Below are positions 1 to 8,093 of a DNA stretch of 14,273 nt, one piece after another (the stretch's first letter is position 1; every line of letters starts with the position of its first letter). The translations under genes and the position numbers were made by a program. The notes under the pieces are model-generated. The model ran no database searches. It had not been told where the DNA came from and worked only from the letters and a program-made list of their open reading frames with translations. The DNA comes from Gammaproteobacteria bacterium. Lineage in GTDB: Bacteria > Pseudomonadota > Gammaproteobacteria > Pseudomonadales > M0112. The DNA lies in NCBI GenBank assembly GCA_006227085.1, contig SBFY01000163.1, positions 1 through 14,273 on the forward strand, read 5' to 3'.

Positions 1-708
1 CAACAGGGCCGTGTCTTCCTTGCGAACAGCCCATGCCAGTGACTCCTGCGTCAGTGGCCGGTACAGGCTGATCAGGGTATCCGCCCACGGCGATACCGCC
101 AGGTCCCAGCTGGTGGGGGCATCATGGATAAACACATCGATCTGGCCTGCTGACAGTGCAGTCAGCGCCAGCTCCACGGACGCATACCCCTGCCGGCTTT
201 GCACCACCGGTGTGTTATCCACAAAAGCCTGGCCCGTGGTGTCATTGATGTAACCCACCTTGGCACCCGATTCCAGCGCCTGCATCGGCGTACGGAAACG
301 GCCGGCATCACGGATACGGATAATCGCCATCTGCCCCAGGGTCATGTATGGCTCACTGAAAGCCACCAGTTGCTTGCGCTCGTCGGTCACCGTCATGCCT
401 GACATCACCACATCGACATCACCGCGCATCAGTGCCGGTAGCAACTCAACCCATGGCATCGGTACCAATTCCATGGTTTTCCCCATGTCGGCAGCCACCT
501 CCATGGCCAATTCCACTTCCATGCCCTTGATCACGCCATCTTCCACATAAGCCATGGGCGGATAATCCGGCGACAAGCCAACCCTCAGCGTTTGGCCAGT
601 GTGATCAACGCCGGTATCTCCCTGCGCCACATCCTTGTCCGGCGTGCTGCTACACGCCAACACAATCATCGTCATGATGGCCAATGCCACGACTTTCAAC
701 TGCTGCAT
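1..708 (-). CDS. Amino-acid-type substrate-binding lipoprotein (solute-binding protein family 3), 3' end cut by window edge
   Basis: The frame reads leftward from ATG 708-706 without a stop to the window edge, giving 236 residues; the family is usually about 250-280, so most of the protein is present. GGAGG lies 8 nt upstream of the ATG. The N-terminus is a lipoprotein signal (MQQLKVVALAIMTMIVLAC) with lipobox V16-L17-A18-C19; Ser at +2 is not the inner-membrane retention residue of the E. coli rule. The mature part has family-3 hallmarks: an LRVGLSPDYPPM start, a GMEVELAMEVA helix, GDVDVVMSGMTVTDER and FSEPYM. By family knowledge it binds an amino acid or similar polar solute in the periplasm for an ABC importer, or acts as a sensory binding protein. 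No permease or ATPase gene is visible on this side; they could lie to the left. The ligand cannot be inferred. Confidence 0.88.
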   Translation of the reverse strand, partial: MQQLKVVALAIMTMIVLACSSTPDKDVAQGDTGVDHTGQTLRVGLSPDYPPMAYVEDGVIKGMEVELAMEVAADMGKTMELVPMPWVELLPALMRGDVDVVMSGMTVTDERKQLVAFSEPYMTLGQMAIIRIRDAGRFRTPMQALESGAKVGYINDTTGQAFVDNTPVVQSRQGYASVELALTALSAGQIDVFIHDAPTSWDLAVSPWADTLISLYRPLTQESLAWAVRKEDTALL

Positions 709-800
709 CAAGGAATCCTCCCCCTGCGATTGGAGCGTCCATGGTACCAGCGAAACGCGGATCGTGGATATGCAGGCGCACGCCCCTGACGCTGCCCCAA

Positions 801-845
801 TCGGTCAATCGTGCTACCATCACGCCCTGCACGACCATTGGCCGA
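801..845. repeat. Imperfect dyad (possible hairpin or operator) just upstream of msbA
   Basis: The arms TCGGTCAAT (801-809) and ATTGGCCGA (837-845) pair over 9 bp with one G-U wobble. Inside them CGTGC (810-814) pairs with GCACG (829-833), leaving a 3-nt bulge (ACC, 834-836) and a 14-nt loop. The structure ends 9 nt before the msbA ATG, where no good Shine-Dalgarno sequence is seen. It lies between two divergent genes, so it could be an operator in DNA or a leader structure in the msbA mRNA. A TACCAT in the loop (815-820) could be a weak -10 element. The symmetry is seen directly; any function is inferred. Confidence 0.5.
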
Positions 846-854
846 CCTTGACCC

Positions 855-2609
855 ATGAGCCCTGAAAAACCCGGCAGCATCGCCCTTTACCGTCGCCTGG
901 TCAGTTACCTGAAACCGACGTGGCATTACTTTGCCATCAGCATCCTAGGGTTCATCGTGTATGCCGCCACCCAACCGTGGTTGGCCAGCATCATGAAAGA
1001 TATTGAGGAAACCCTGAACGGTGGCCCCGACGTCAATTACTTGTATGTGCCCCTGCTGGCACTGGGTATCGTGCTGGTTCGCGGCACCGGTGAATTTGTC
1101 GGCAATTTCTTCATGGCCCTGGTCGCCCGCGGCCTGGTGCACCGGCTGCGCACCCAAAGCTTTGACAGCATGCTGCTGTTACCCACACGCTTCTTTGAAG
1201 ACAGCTCTTCCGGCCAGCTGATCTACAAGGTCACCGCCCTGGTGGAAAACGTGACCGCCGCTGTCACCCGCGCCCTCACCATCATCATCCGTGAAGGTGC
1301 CACCAGCATTGCCTTGCTCGGCTACATGATCTGGAGCAACTGGAAGCTGACCCTGATTTTCCTGGCCACGGCTCCCTTGATTGCCCTGGTGGTGCGCTGG
1401 ACCAGCATCCGCATGCGCAAGCTCAGCAAACAAATGCAACAGTCACGGGGTGTCATCACCCATATTGCTGCCGAATCCATCAATGGCTACAAGGAAATCA
1501 AGGCGTTTGAAGCCCAGGCCAGCGAGTCACAGCGCTTTCGTGATGCCAGCCTCAAGAACATGCAACAGGAAGTCAAACGCAGCCTGACCAGTGAAGCGGC
1601 CACCCCGATCGTGCAATTCATTTATGCCGTGGCCCTGTCCATCCTGCTGGGCATTGCCCTGTACCCGAGCATGAACAATGGTTCCATGGGTGAATTGATG
1701 GCTTATGTGGCCGCAGCGGCATTGATGCCGAAATCCCTGCGCCAGCTCACGACCGTCAACAGCGTGATCCAGCAAGGGCTGGCCGCTGCGGAAGACATCT
1801 TTGCCCTGCTCGACGAAAAACCGGAGCACGACCCCGGCCAGCGTGAACTACAAACCACCCGCGGTGACATCGTTATCCAGAACCTGTCGTTCCAGTATCC
1901 GGGACAGGACAAGCACGTGCTGGATAACATCAGCCTGCATATCCCGGCCGGCAAAACCGTGGCGATTGTGGGTCGCTCCGGTAGCGGTAAAACCACTTTG
2001 GCCAAGCTGGTTGCACGCTTCTACGATTACCAGCAAGGCAACATCCTGATTGATGGCAGCGATGTGCGCGAGTTCACCCTGAAGAGCTATCGCCGCCAAA
2101 TATCCATCGTCAGCCAGCAAGTCACACTGTTTAACGGCACCATTGGCGAAAACATTGCCTTTGGCCTCTATCAGGATGCTTCGCATGACGACATCCTGCG
2201 TGCTGCCAAAGACGCCTACGTCAGCGAATTCCTCGAGCAGCAACCCAAAGGACTGGACACCCTGGTGGGCGAAGACGGCGTTAACCTGTCTGGTGGCCAA
2301 CGCCAGCGCGTCGCCATTGCCAGGGCCTTGCTGAAAAACGCACCGATCCTGATTCTCGATGAAGCCACGTCAGCACTGGATAATGAATCCGAAAGCATGA
2401 TCCAGGCTGCCCTGGAAAAAGTCATGCGTCACCGCACCACCATCGTGATCGCCCACCGGCTGAGCACGATCGAAAATGCCGACCTGATCGTGGTCATGGA
2501 CGAAGGCCGCATTATTGAAAGCGGCAGCCACCAGCAACTGCTGGCCAACGGCGGGCACTACGCCCGCCTGCACAGCCGCCAGTTTGCCGACAATGGTGAC
2601 ATTGCCTGA
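855..2609 (+). CDS. msbA: Lipid A export ATP-binding/permease protein MsbA
   Basis: 584 residues, close to E. coli MsbA (582). It is a homodimeric inner-membrane ABC exporter half-transporter that flips core-lipid A to the periplasmic leaflet. The N-terminal membrane domain (about residues 20-310) has hydrophobic segments consistent with six helices, for example around 23-45, 61-83, 140-185 and 250-275. The ATPase domain has Walker A GRSGSGKT (373-380), the signature LSGGQ (478-482), Walker B ending D502-E503 and the switch histidine H534. The stretch VSQQVTLFNGTIGENIAFG between Walker A and the signature is typical of MsbA. ATG 855 puts the protein start where the family starts, although no strong ribosome-binding site precedes it. 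lpxK, a frequent partner, is not adjacent: the gene stands alone, divergent from the binding protein and convergent with clpB (9 bp between stops). A general multidrug or lipid exporter paralogue is the main alternative. Confidence 0.92.
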   Translation: MSPEKPGSIALYRRLVSYLKPTWHYFAISILGFIVYAATQPWLASIMKDIEETLNGGPDVNYLYVPLLALGIVLVRGTGEFVGNFFMALVARGLVHRLRTQSFDSMLLLPTRFFEDSSSGQLIYKVTALVENVTAAVTRALTIIIREGATSIALLGYMIWSNWKLTLIFLATAPLIALVVRWTSIRMRKLSKQMQQSRGVITHIAAESINGYKEIKAFEAQASESQRFRDASLKNMQQEVKRSLTSEAATPIVQFIYAVALSILLGIALYPSMNNGSMGELMAYVAAAALMPKSLRQLTTVNSVIQQGLAAAEDIFALLDEKPEHDPGQRELQTTRGDIVIQNLSFQYPGQDKHVLDNISLHIPAGKTVAIVGRSGSGKTTLAKLVARFYDYQQGNILIDGSDVREFTLKSYRRQISIVSQQVTLFNGTIGENIAFGLYQDASHDDILRAAKDAYVSEFLEQQPKGLDTLVGEDGVNLSGGQRQRVAIARALLKNAPILILDEATSALDNESESMIQAALEKVMRHRTTIVIAHRLSTIENADLIVVMDEGRIIESGSHQQLLANGGHYARLHSRQFADNGDIA

Positions 2610-2618
2610 ATCGCCGGT

Positions 2619-5252
2619 TTACTTGCCGAAAACAATCCTGTCGTTCTCCAGTGACAACTTGACCGTATCACCCGGCGCGTAATGCCCCGCCAGCACTTCC
2701 TGTGCCAATGGGTCTTCCAGCATGCGCTGGATGGCACGACGCAAGGGGCGCGCACCATACACCGGATCAAAGCCACTCTCGACCAGCTTGGCCAGCACGG
2801 CATCACTCACTTCCAGCGACAGCTCACGGTCTTTCAGGCGCTGGCGCAACTGCGCCAACTGCAAATCCGCAATACGGCGGATGTGTGCCTTGCCCAAGGG
2901 ATGGAACACCACCACTTCATCGATACGGTTAATCAATTCAGGGCGGAAATGGTCACTGACCACTTCCATCACCGCATCGCGCATTGCCTGGTAACGGTTT
3001 TCCTGCTGGGCAGACGCATCGGCTTCATCTTCTTCCAGGGTAATGAAGTCGTACGACTTATCGGTTGCCAACTGCTGGATGCGATCCGAACCCAGGTTTG
3101 AGGTCATCACCACTACCGTGTTGCGGAAATCCACCGTACGGCCCTGACCGTCCGTCAGGCGGCCATCCTCCAGCACTTGCAGCAGGATATTGAACACGTC
3201 CGGATGCGCTTTCTCGACTTCATCGAGCAACAGTACGGAATACGGCTTGCGACGCACCGCTTCCGTCAGGTACCCGCCTTCTTCATAACCGACATACCCC
3301 GGTGGTGCACCAATCAAACGCGAGACGGAATGTTTCTCCATGAACTCGGACATGTCGATGCGCACCATCGCATCACGGGTGTCAAACAGGAATTCTGCCA
3401 AGGTCTTGCACAATTCCGTTTTACCGACACCGGTGGGCCCCAGGAACAGGAAAGAGCCGTTCGGGCGATTCGGGTCTGACAGCCCGGCGCGCGCACGGCG
3501 CACGGCATTGGACACCGCACGCACGGCCTCATCCTGGCCAATCACCTTGGCATGCAAGGCATCTTCCATGTGCAATAGTTTTTCGCGATCGCTTTCCATC
3601 ATCTTGGTGATGGGAATGCCCGTCCACTTCGACACCACCTCGGCAATCTCTTCATCCGTCACGCGATTACGCAACAGGGTTTTCTCACTCGCTTCTGCCG
3701 ACTGCGCGGCAGCCAACTGCTTTTCCAGGGCCGGGATAATGCCGTATTGCAATTCCGACATGCGCGTCAGGTCGCCAGCGCGACGTGCTGCATCCATATC
3801 CAGACGTGCCTGCTCCAGCTCGGTCTTGGTTTGCTGGGAACCTTGCAGTGACAGTTTCTCTGCTTTCCAGATCTCTTCCAGATCGGCATATTCCTTTTCC
3901 AGCCGTGCGATATCCTCGTCGATCTTCGCCAAGCGCTTTTTCGAGGATTCATCCTCGTCTTTCTTGACGGCCTCACGCTCAATTTTCAGCTGGATCAGTT
4001 TGCGATCGAGTTTATCCATCGATTCCGGCTTGGAATCGATTTCCATCCGGATACGGCTAGCTGCCTCATCAATGAGGTCAATCGCCTTGTCCGGCAAATT
4101 GCGGTCCGTGATATAACGCTGCGACAACTTGGTGGCAGCAATGATCGCCGAGTCGGTGATATCGACGCCATGGTGCACTTCGTAGCGCTCCTTCAGGCCC
4201 CGCAAAATCGCAATCGTGTCTTCCTCTGTCGGTTCATCAACCAGCACTTTCTGGAAACGACGCTCCAGTGCTGCATCCTTTTCTATGTATTGCCGGTATT
4301 CATCCAGCGTGGTGGCACCGACGCAATGCAATTCACCGCGCGCCAATGCCGGCTTCAGCATATTGCCGGCATCCATCGCACCATCGGTCTTGCCTGCACC
4401 GACCATGGTGTGCAGCTCATCAATGAACAGGATGATCTGGCCGGCTTCCTGTGCGACTTCCTTCAACACGCCTTTCAGTCGCTCTTCAAATTCACCACGG
4501 TATTTGGCGCCCGCCAACAGCGCACCCATGTCCAAAGCCAGGATGCGCTTGTTGCGCAAGGTTTCCGGCACTTCACCGTTGATGATGCGCAAGGCCAGGC
4601 CTTCCACGATAGCGGTTTTACCGACACCGGGCTCACCGATCAGCACGGGGTTGTTTTTGGTCCGGCGTTGCAACACCTGGATGGTGCGCCGGATTTCATC
4701 ATCACGGCCAATCACCGGGTCAAGCTTGCCGCTCTCGGCACGCTCGGTCAGGTCAATCGTGAACCGCTCCAAAGCCTGGCGCGAACCTTCCGCTTCCTGG
4801 TCTGTCACACGCTCTCCTCCACGCAAGTTATCAATCGCGGCATTCAATGCCGACTCAGTGATGCCGTTTTCTGCCAGCCAGTGGCCAGCATCCACCCTGG
4901 TTTGCAACATCGCCAGCAACACCAGTTCGCTGGCAATGAAATTATCCTGCCGTTGTTGCGACAGTTTGTCGGCCTGGTTCAATACCCGCACAAGGTCATT
5001 GCCGACATGCACATCACCGGCACGACCTTCCACACGTGGCATGCGCGCCAGCGCTTCTTCCGCCTTGCGCTTGATGGCACCCACATCGGCACCTGCCTTG
5101 CGCAACAACGGTGTCGTCGAGCCACCTTGTTGTTGCAACAAAGCCTGCAGCAAATGTGCTGGCTCGATCATCGCGTGATCGTGGCCCAACGCCAGTGATT
5201 GCGCTTCAGCCAGGGCTTGTTGCAACTGGCTGGTTAATTTATCCATCCGCAT
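2619..5252 (-). CDS. clpB: ATP-dependent protein disaggregase ClpB (Hsp104 family)
   Basis: 877 residues (E. coli 857). It is a hexameric AAA+ unfoldase that threads aggregated proteins through its pore and works with DnaK/DnaJ/GrpE in the cytoplasm. Domains in order: the Clp N-domain (about 1-145); NBD1 with Walker A GEPGVGKT (206-213, K212) and Walker B with E279; the long coiled-coil middle domain rich in E/K/R (about 400-530) where DnaK docks; NBD2 with Walker A GPTGVGKT (605-612, K611); and the C-terminal D2-small domain. K212, E279 and K611 fall on E. coli numbering, which supports the start MRMDKLTSQ at 5252; an in-frame ATG six bases on is less likely. Residues about 731-757 form an acidic insertion (with LEEDEADAS) absent from E. 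coli ClpB. The gene follows pgeF but has its own sigma-32-like promoter. Confidence 0.97.
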   Translation of the reverse strand: MRMDKLTSQLQQALAEAQSLALGHDHAMIEPAHLLQALLQQQGGSTTPLLRKAGADVGAIKRKAEEALARMPRVEGRAGDVHVGNDLVRVLNQADKLSQQRQDNFIASELVLLAMLQTRVDAGHWLAENGITESALNAAIDNLRGGERVTDQEAEGSRQALERFTIDLTERAESGKLDPVIGRDDEIRRTIQVLQRRTKNNPVLIGEPGVGKTAIVEGLALRIINGEVPETLRNKRILALDMGALLAGAKYRGEFEERLKGVLKEVAQEAGQIILFIDELHTMVGAGKTDGAMDAGNMLKPALARGELHCVGATTLDEYRQYIEKDAALERRFQKVLVDEPTEEDTIAILRGLKERYEVHHGVDITDSAIIAATKLSQRYITDRNLPDKAIDLIDEAASRIRMEIDSKPESMDKLDRKLIQLKIEREAVKKDEDESSKKRLAKIDEDIARLEKEYADLEEIWKAEKLSLQGSQQTKTELEQARLDMDAARRAGDLTRMSELQYGIIPALEKQLAAAQSAEASEKTLLRNRVTDEEIAEVVSKWTGIPITKMMESDREKLLHMEDALHAKVIGQDEAVRAVSNAVRRARAGLSDPNRPNGSFLFLGPTGVGKTELCKTLAEFLFDTRDAMVRIDMSEFMEKHSVSRLIGAPPGYVGYEEGGYLTEAVRRKPYSVLLLDEVEKAHPDVFNILLQVLEDGRLTDGQGRTVDFRNTVVVMTSNLGSDRIQQLATDKSYDFITLEEDEADASAQQENRYQAMRDAVMEVVSDHFRPELINRIDEVVVFHPLGKAHIRRIADLQLAQLRQRLKDRELSLEVSDAVLAKLVESGFDPVYGARPLRRAIQRMLEDPLAQEVLAGHYAPGDTVKLSLENDRIVFGK

Positions 5253-5286
5253 GAGTGTCTTACCCGTTCATGACCTGTTGGGGCAA

Positions 5287-5315
5287 AGATGGGGGTAGCG
5301 ACGGGCAATTTCAAC
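5287..5315 (-). promoter_or_regulatory. Sigma-32 (RpoH) heat-shock promoter of clpB
   Basis: Read on the minus strand, GTTGAAA (5315-5309) is followed after 14 bases by CCCCATCT (5294-5287). The sigma-32 consensus is CTTGAAA, about 13-16 bases, CCCCATNT, so only the first base of the -35 box differs. It lies in the 76-base gap between the pgeF stop and the clpB ATG and would start transcription near 5280, giving a leader of about 28 bases. clpB is a classical sigma-32 regulon member, so position and sequence agree. Heat induction is inferred, not shown. Confidence 0.85.
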
Positions 5316-5328
5316 GGCCAACGCTGTT

Positions 5329-6090
5329 TTATTGATGCAGGGCAATCACACTGGCCATACGGCCGGTCACCCCGTCACGGCGGTAAGAAAAGAAATGCAG
5401 CGGGTCACTGGCTGTGCACAGGTTGCCGCCACCCACCCAACCGACATCACGCGCTTGCAGTCGCAAGCGTGCCAGCTGGAAGATATCCGCGAGAAACCGC
5501 TCACCATCCGGCTGGAAGGCCTTGGCGGTGTCTACCGCCTGCGCTGGCCGGGCGGACAGGAAGGCATCCCGGACCTCTGGCCCCACCTGGAATGCCTGCG
5601 GGCCAATGGCCGGCCCCAACCAGGCCAGGATGCCCGCCGGTGCTGCCTCAAAACAGTCCAGCGTTGCTTCCAGCACCCCGCCACACAGGCCTCGCCAGCC
5701 GGCATGGGCCACCGCAATCTCGGTGCCCGCGCGGTCACAGAAAAACACGCTGAGGCAATCGGCCGTCATCACTGCCAAAGGCAAACCCGGCACCCGTGTG
5801 TAGGCCGCATCGGCTGCCACCTCCACCGGCGATGGCCGGTCGAACACATGGCAATACGTACCATGCACCTGCTGCATCCACTGCACGGGTTGTGGATACC
5901 CCATGCGTCGCTGCAAGGACTGGCGGTTGGCAGCTACCGACTGTGGATCGTCGCCGACATGGGTCGCCGGGTTAAAGCTGTCCCATGGTGACTGGCTGGT
6001 GCCGCCCTGACGACTCGTCACCACCGCCTGTACCGCGACAGGTGCGGGCCAATCCGGCCGGATCCAGCCATGCGGCAGTGGCATCGTCAC
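5329..6090 (-). CDS. pgeF: PgeF/YfiH family polyphenol oxidase-like protein (peptidoglycan editing factor)
   Basis: 253 residues from GTG 6090 (E. coli 243). In E. coli this multicopper-oxidase-fold protein removes wrongly incorporated L-Ser from UDP-MurNAc precursors; relatives have purine nucleoside phosphorylase or adenosine deaminase activity. The family metal site is intact: H76 (QQVHG), C112 (TADC) and H129 (AHAGWRG), spaced as E. coli H71, C107 and H124. GGGAGG at 6103-6098 lies 7 nt before GTG 6090, which overlaps the rluD stop in a GTGA, so coupled translation is likely. ATG 6084 is the alternative start, with a 13-nt spacing. The open frame continues upstream to an ATG at 6168, but that part lies inside the end of rluD and does not look like the family. 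It sits between rluD and clpB as in E. coli. Confidence 0.93.
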   Translation of the reverse strand: MTMPLPHGWIRPDWPAPVAVQAVVTSRQGGTSQSPWDSFNPATHVGDDPQSVAANRQSLQRRMGYPQPVQWMQQVHGTYCHVFDRPSPVEVAADAAYTRVPGLPLAVMTADCLSVFFCDRAGTEIAVAHAGWRGLCGGVLEATLDCFEAAPAGILAWLGPAIGPQAFQVGPEVRDAFLSARPAQAVDTAKAFQPDGERFLADIFQLARLRLQARDVGWVGGGNLCTASDPLHFFSYRRDGVTGRMASVIALHQ

Positions 6091-7076
6091 CACTGCGCCT
6101 CCCGGTGCGCGCGAAGGCCCGCCAGCAAGGCCTGCATGTCCGCTGGCAAGGGGCTCTCCCAACTGCATGGCTTGCCCGTGACCGGATGATCGAAGGCCAG
6201 CCGGGCGGCATGCAGGGCCTGGCGCGGAAAGCCTGATAACAGCGCCCGCAAGGCCTCATCGGTTCCCTTGGGCAGCTTCAGGCGCCCGCCATAGACCGGG
6301 TCACCCACCAGCGGGTACCCCAGCCAGGCCATGTGCACACGGATCTGGTGGGTGCGCCCGGTTTCCAGCTGCACATCCACAGCAGTGTGGGCCACAAAGC
6401 GTTCACGCAGGCGGTAATGGGTCACTGCCGGCTTGCCACCTGCCACCACCGCCATTTTCTGGCGCTGGCGCGGGTGCCGGCCAATCGGCTGGTCCACCGT
6501 CCCGCCCCCGGTCATCACGCCATTGACCACTGCCACATATTCCCGGCTCACGTCACGGGCCTGGATCGCCGCTACCAGCGCCTGGTGGGCCGCCGGGGTA
6601 CGGGCCACCACCATCAGGCCACTGGTGTCCTTGTCGAGCCGGTGCACGATACCCGCGCGCGGTAACAAGCGGGCTTCGGGATAGCGGTGCAGCAAGGCGT
6701 TCAGCAAGGTGCCTTCGTGATGACCCGCGGCCGGGTGCACGACCAGCCCTGCCGGCTTGTCGATCACCACCAGGTGCGCATCCTCATGGACCACCACCAG
6801 CGGCAGCGCCTGTGGCGCATCCTCAATCAGGGCGGGCAGGTGCGTGGACAGGCACAGGTGTTGCCCTTCCTGCACCCGTGTATTGGGTTTGGCCGGCTGC
6901 CCATCGAGCGTCAATGACCCGTCAAGGATCCAGCCTTTCAGGCGTTCGCGGGAAAACCCCTCCACCAACCGTGCGGCCACCTGGTCGAGGCGTGCGCCGG
7001 CATCAGCGGCCCCGATCCGGTGCTGCACATCAATGGCATCGGCGCTATCGGCCGGAAATGCGTGATCACTTGTCAT
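6087..7076 (-). CDS. rluD: 23S rRNA pseudouridine(1911/1915/1917) synthase RluD
   Basis: 329 residues (E. coli 326). It isomerises three uridines in helix 69 of 23S rRNA, needed for normal ribosome assembly and decoding. An S4 RNA-binding domain (about 28-80, starting ARLDQVAARL) is followed by the RluA-type catalytic domain with GIVHRLDKDTSGLMVV; the catalytic aspartate is D148 in HRLD. GRTHQIRVHM and GDPVYGG are also family signatures. The chosen start, ATG 7076, begins MTSDHAFPAD; the frame stays open to an ATG at 7307, but that extension lies within bamD coding sequence and has no family resemblance. The ribosome-binding site is weak. The last bases overlap the pgeF start by 4 bp, so the two form one operon, with clpB probably added by read-through as well as from its own promoter. 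Confidence 0.94.
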   Translation of the reverse strand: MTSDHAFPADSADAIDVQHRIGAADAGARLDQVAARLVEGFSRERLKGWILDGSLTLDGQPAKPNTRVQEGQHLCLSTHLPALIEDAPQALPLVVVHEDAHLVVIDKPAGLVVHPAAGHHEGTLLNALLHRYPEARLLPRAGIVHRLDKDTSGLMVVARTPAAHQALVAAIQARDVSREYVAVVNGVMTGGGTVDQPIGRHPRQRQKMAVVAGGKPAVTHYRLRERFVAHTAVDVQLETGRTHQIRVHMAWLGYPLVGDPVYGGRLKLPKGTDEALRALLSGFPRQALHAARLAFDHPVTGKPCSWESPLPADMQALLAGLRAHREAQW

Positions 7077-7117
7077 CTGCCTAGTATGCGGGGCGACCGG
7101 GCCGGAAGAAAGGCGGT

Positions 7118-7150
7118 TTGGAATAAAGAACGCCTGTGTTTTAATAGGCG
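7118..7150 (+). promoter_or_regulatory. Putative sigma-70 promoter of bamD with a small inverted repeat around the -10
   Basis: TTGGAA (7118-7123, 4 of 6 to the -35 consensus) and TTTAAT (7140-7145, 5 of 6 to the -10) are separated by 16 bases, predicting a start near 7152 and a leader of about 27 bases. CGCCT (7131-7135) and AGGCG (7146-7150) flank the -10 symmetrically with 10 bases between, which could be an operator or chance. The promoter call rests on motif match and position in the rluD-bamD divergent gap only. Confidence 0.45.
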
Positions 7151-7178
7151 CTTCCTGAATCCAGCCCGGTTGTTGTCC

Positions 7179-8093
7179 ATGCCCTTGCGTCATTGCCTGT
7201 TGTGCCTGTTGGCTGTTGTGAGCGTCCTGCTGGGCGCCTGTGCCAACAATGATGAAATCGATGAGGCCATCCCGGAATCCGAGCTTTACGAAACCGCCCG
7301 CAAGCAAATCGACAGCGGCAATTTCACTATTGCCATCCGCAACCTGGAAGCCCTTGAATCGCGCTACCCGTTTGGCCGTTATGCCGAACAGGCACAGCTG
7401 GAACTGATTTACGCGTATTACAAATCAGCCGATAACGAGCTGGCCATTGCCGCCGCTGACCGCTTTATCCGCCTGCACCCGCAGCACCCGCAACTGGACT
7501 ACGCCTACTACATGCGCGGGCTGGCGAAATACACCATCAACCAGGGCCTGATCGAACGCTTCCTGCCGTTTGATGCCACCGAGCGTGATCCCGGCCCGGC
7601 ACGAGATTCCTTTGCCGATTTCGCGTTGCTGCTGCAGCGTTTCCCGAACAGCGACTATGCACCCGATGCCCGCCTGCGCATGGTGTACCTGCGCAACCTG
7701 CTGGCTCGCTATGAAGTAAACGTAGCGAATTATTACCTGAAGCGAAAAGCCTGGCTGGCCGCCGCCAATCGCGCACGCGGTGTGGTGGAAAACTTCCCGC
7801 AGACACCTGCGGTTCCGGATGCACTGGCCATCTCGACGCAAACCTACCTGATTCTCGGCATGAATGACCTGGCACAAAACAGCCTGACCTTGCTGCGCAC
7901 CAATTACCCACAGCACCCGGCGCTGGACGAGAACGGGGAATTCATCCCGCAATTCACCGAAGACTCCACGAAGAAACCCTGGCTGGAAAAACTGACGTTC
8001 GGCCTGTTTGGCCGCCCCGATGCGCCGGAGTTTGATAACCGCCAGGAAACCTGGCTGCCGCCTGCGGAAACGGTACCTGAACCCGCCCGCTAA
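7179..8093 (+). CDS. bamD: Outer membrane assembly lipoprotein BamD (ComL/YfiO)
   Basis: 304 residues. It is a periplasm-facing outer-membrane lipoprotein of the BAM complex that recruits beta-barrel precursors and couples to BamA. The start ATG 7179 gives a signal sequence (MPLRHCLLCLLAVVSVLLGAC) with lipobox L18-G19-A20-C21. The mature protein has the BamD tetratricopeptide core: ALESRYPFGRYAEQAQLEL, IYAYYKSAD, DRFIRLHPQHP, YYMRGL, FPNSDYAPDA and AWLAAANRA match E. coli BamD closely. A tail of roughly 60 residues (ending LPPAETVPEPAR) is absent in E. coli, but Pseudomonas BamD is also longer. The frame is open further upstream, but that part precedes the signal peptide and overlaps the promoter. 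Its divergence from rluD is the same as in E. coli. Its stop touches the nadE stop on the other strand. Confidence 0.95.
   Translation: MPLRHCLLCLLAVVSVLLGACANNDEIDEAIPESELYETARKQIDSGNFTIAIRNLEALESRYPFGRYAEQAQLELIYAYYKSADNELAIAAADRFIRLHPQHPQLDYAYYMRGLAKYTINQGLIERFLPFDATERDPGPARDSFADFALLLQRFPNSDYAPDARLRMVYLRNLLARYEVNVANYYLKRKAWLAAANRARGVVENFPQTPAVPDALAISTQTYLILGMNDLAQNSLTLLRTNYPQHPALDENGEFIPQFTEDSTKKPWLEKLTFGLFGRPDAPEFDNRQETWLPPAETVPEPAR

Noticed and set aside
3340..5198. Long plus-strand open frames opposite clpB (3340-4116, 4170-5198, 4216-5178)
   Set aside because: They mirror the codons of the well-conserved clpB gene; the translations are low-complexity (Ser/Arg or His/Gln rich) with no recognisable domain or ribosome-binding site.
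7077..7307. Upstream extension of rluD to ATG 7307
   Set aside because: It would run through the divergent promoter region and into bamD, and the extra residues do not resemble RluD.
7930..8093. C-terminal tail of BamD as a novel extension
   Set aside because: Longer BamD proteins with similar tails are known in Pseudomonas and relatives, so this is not new.
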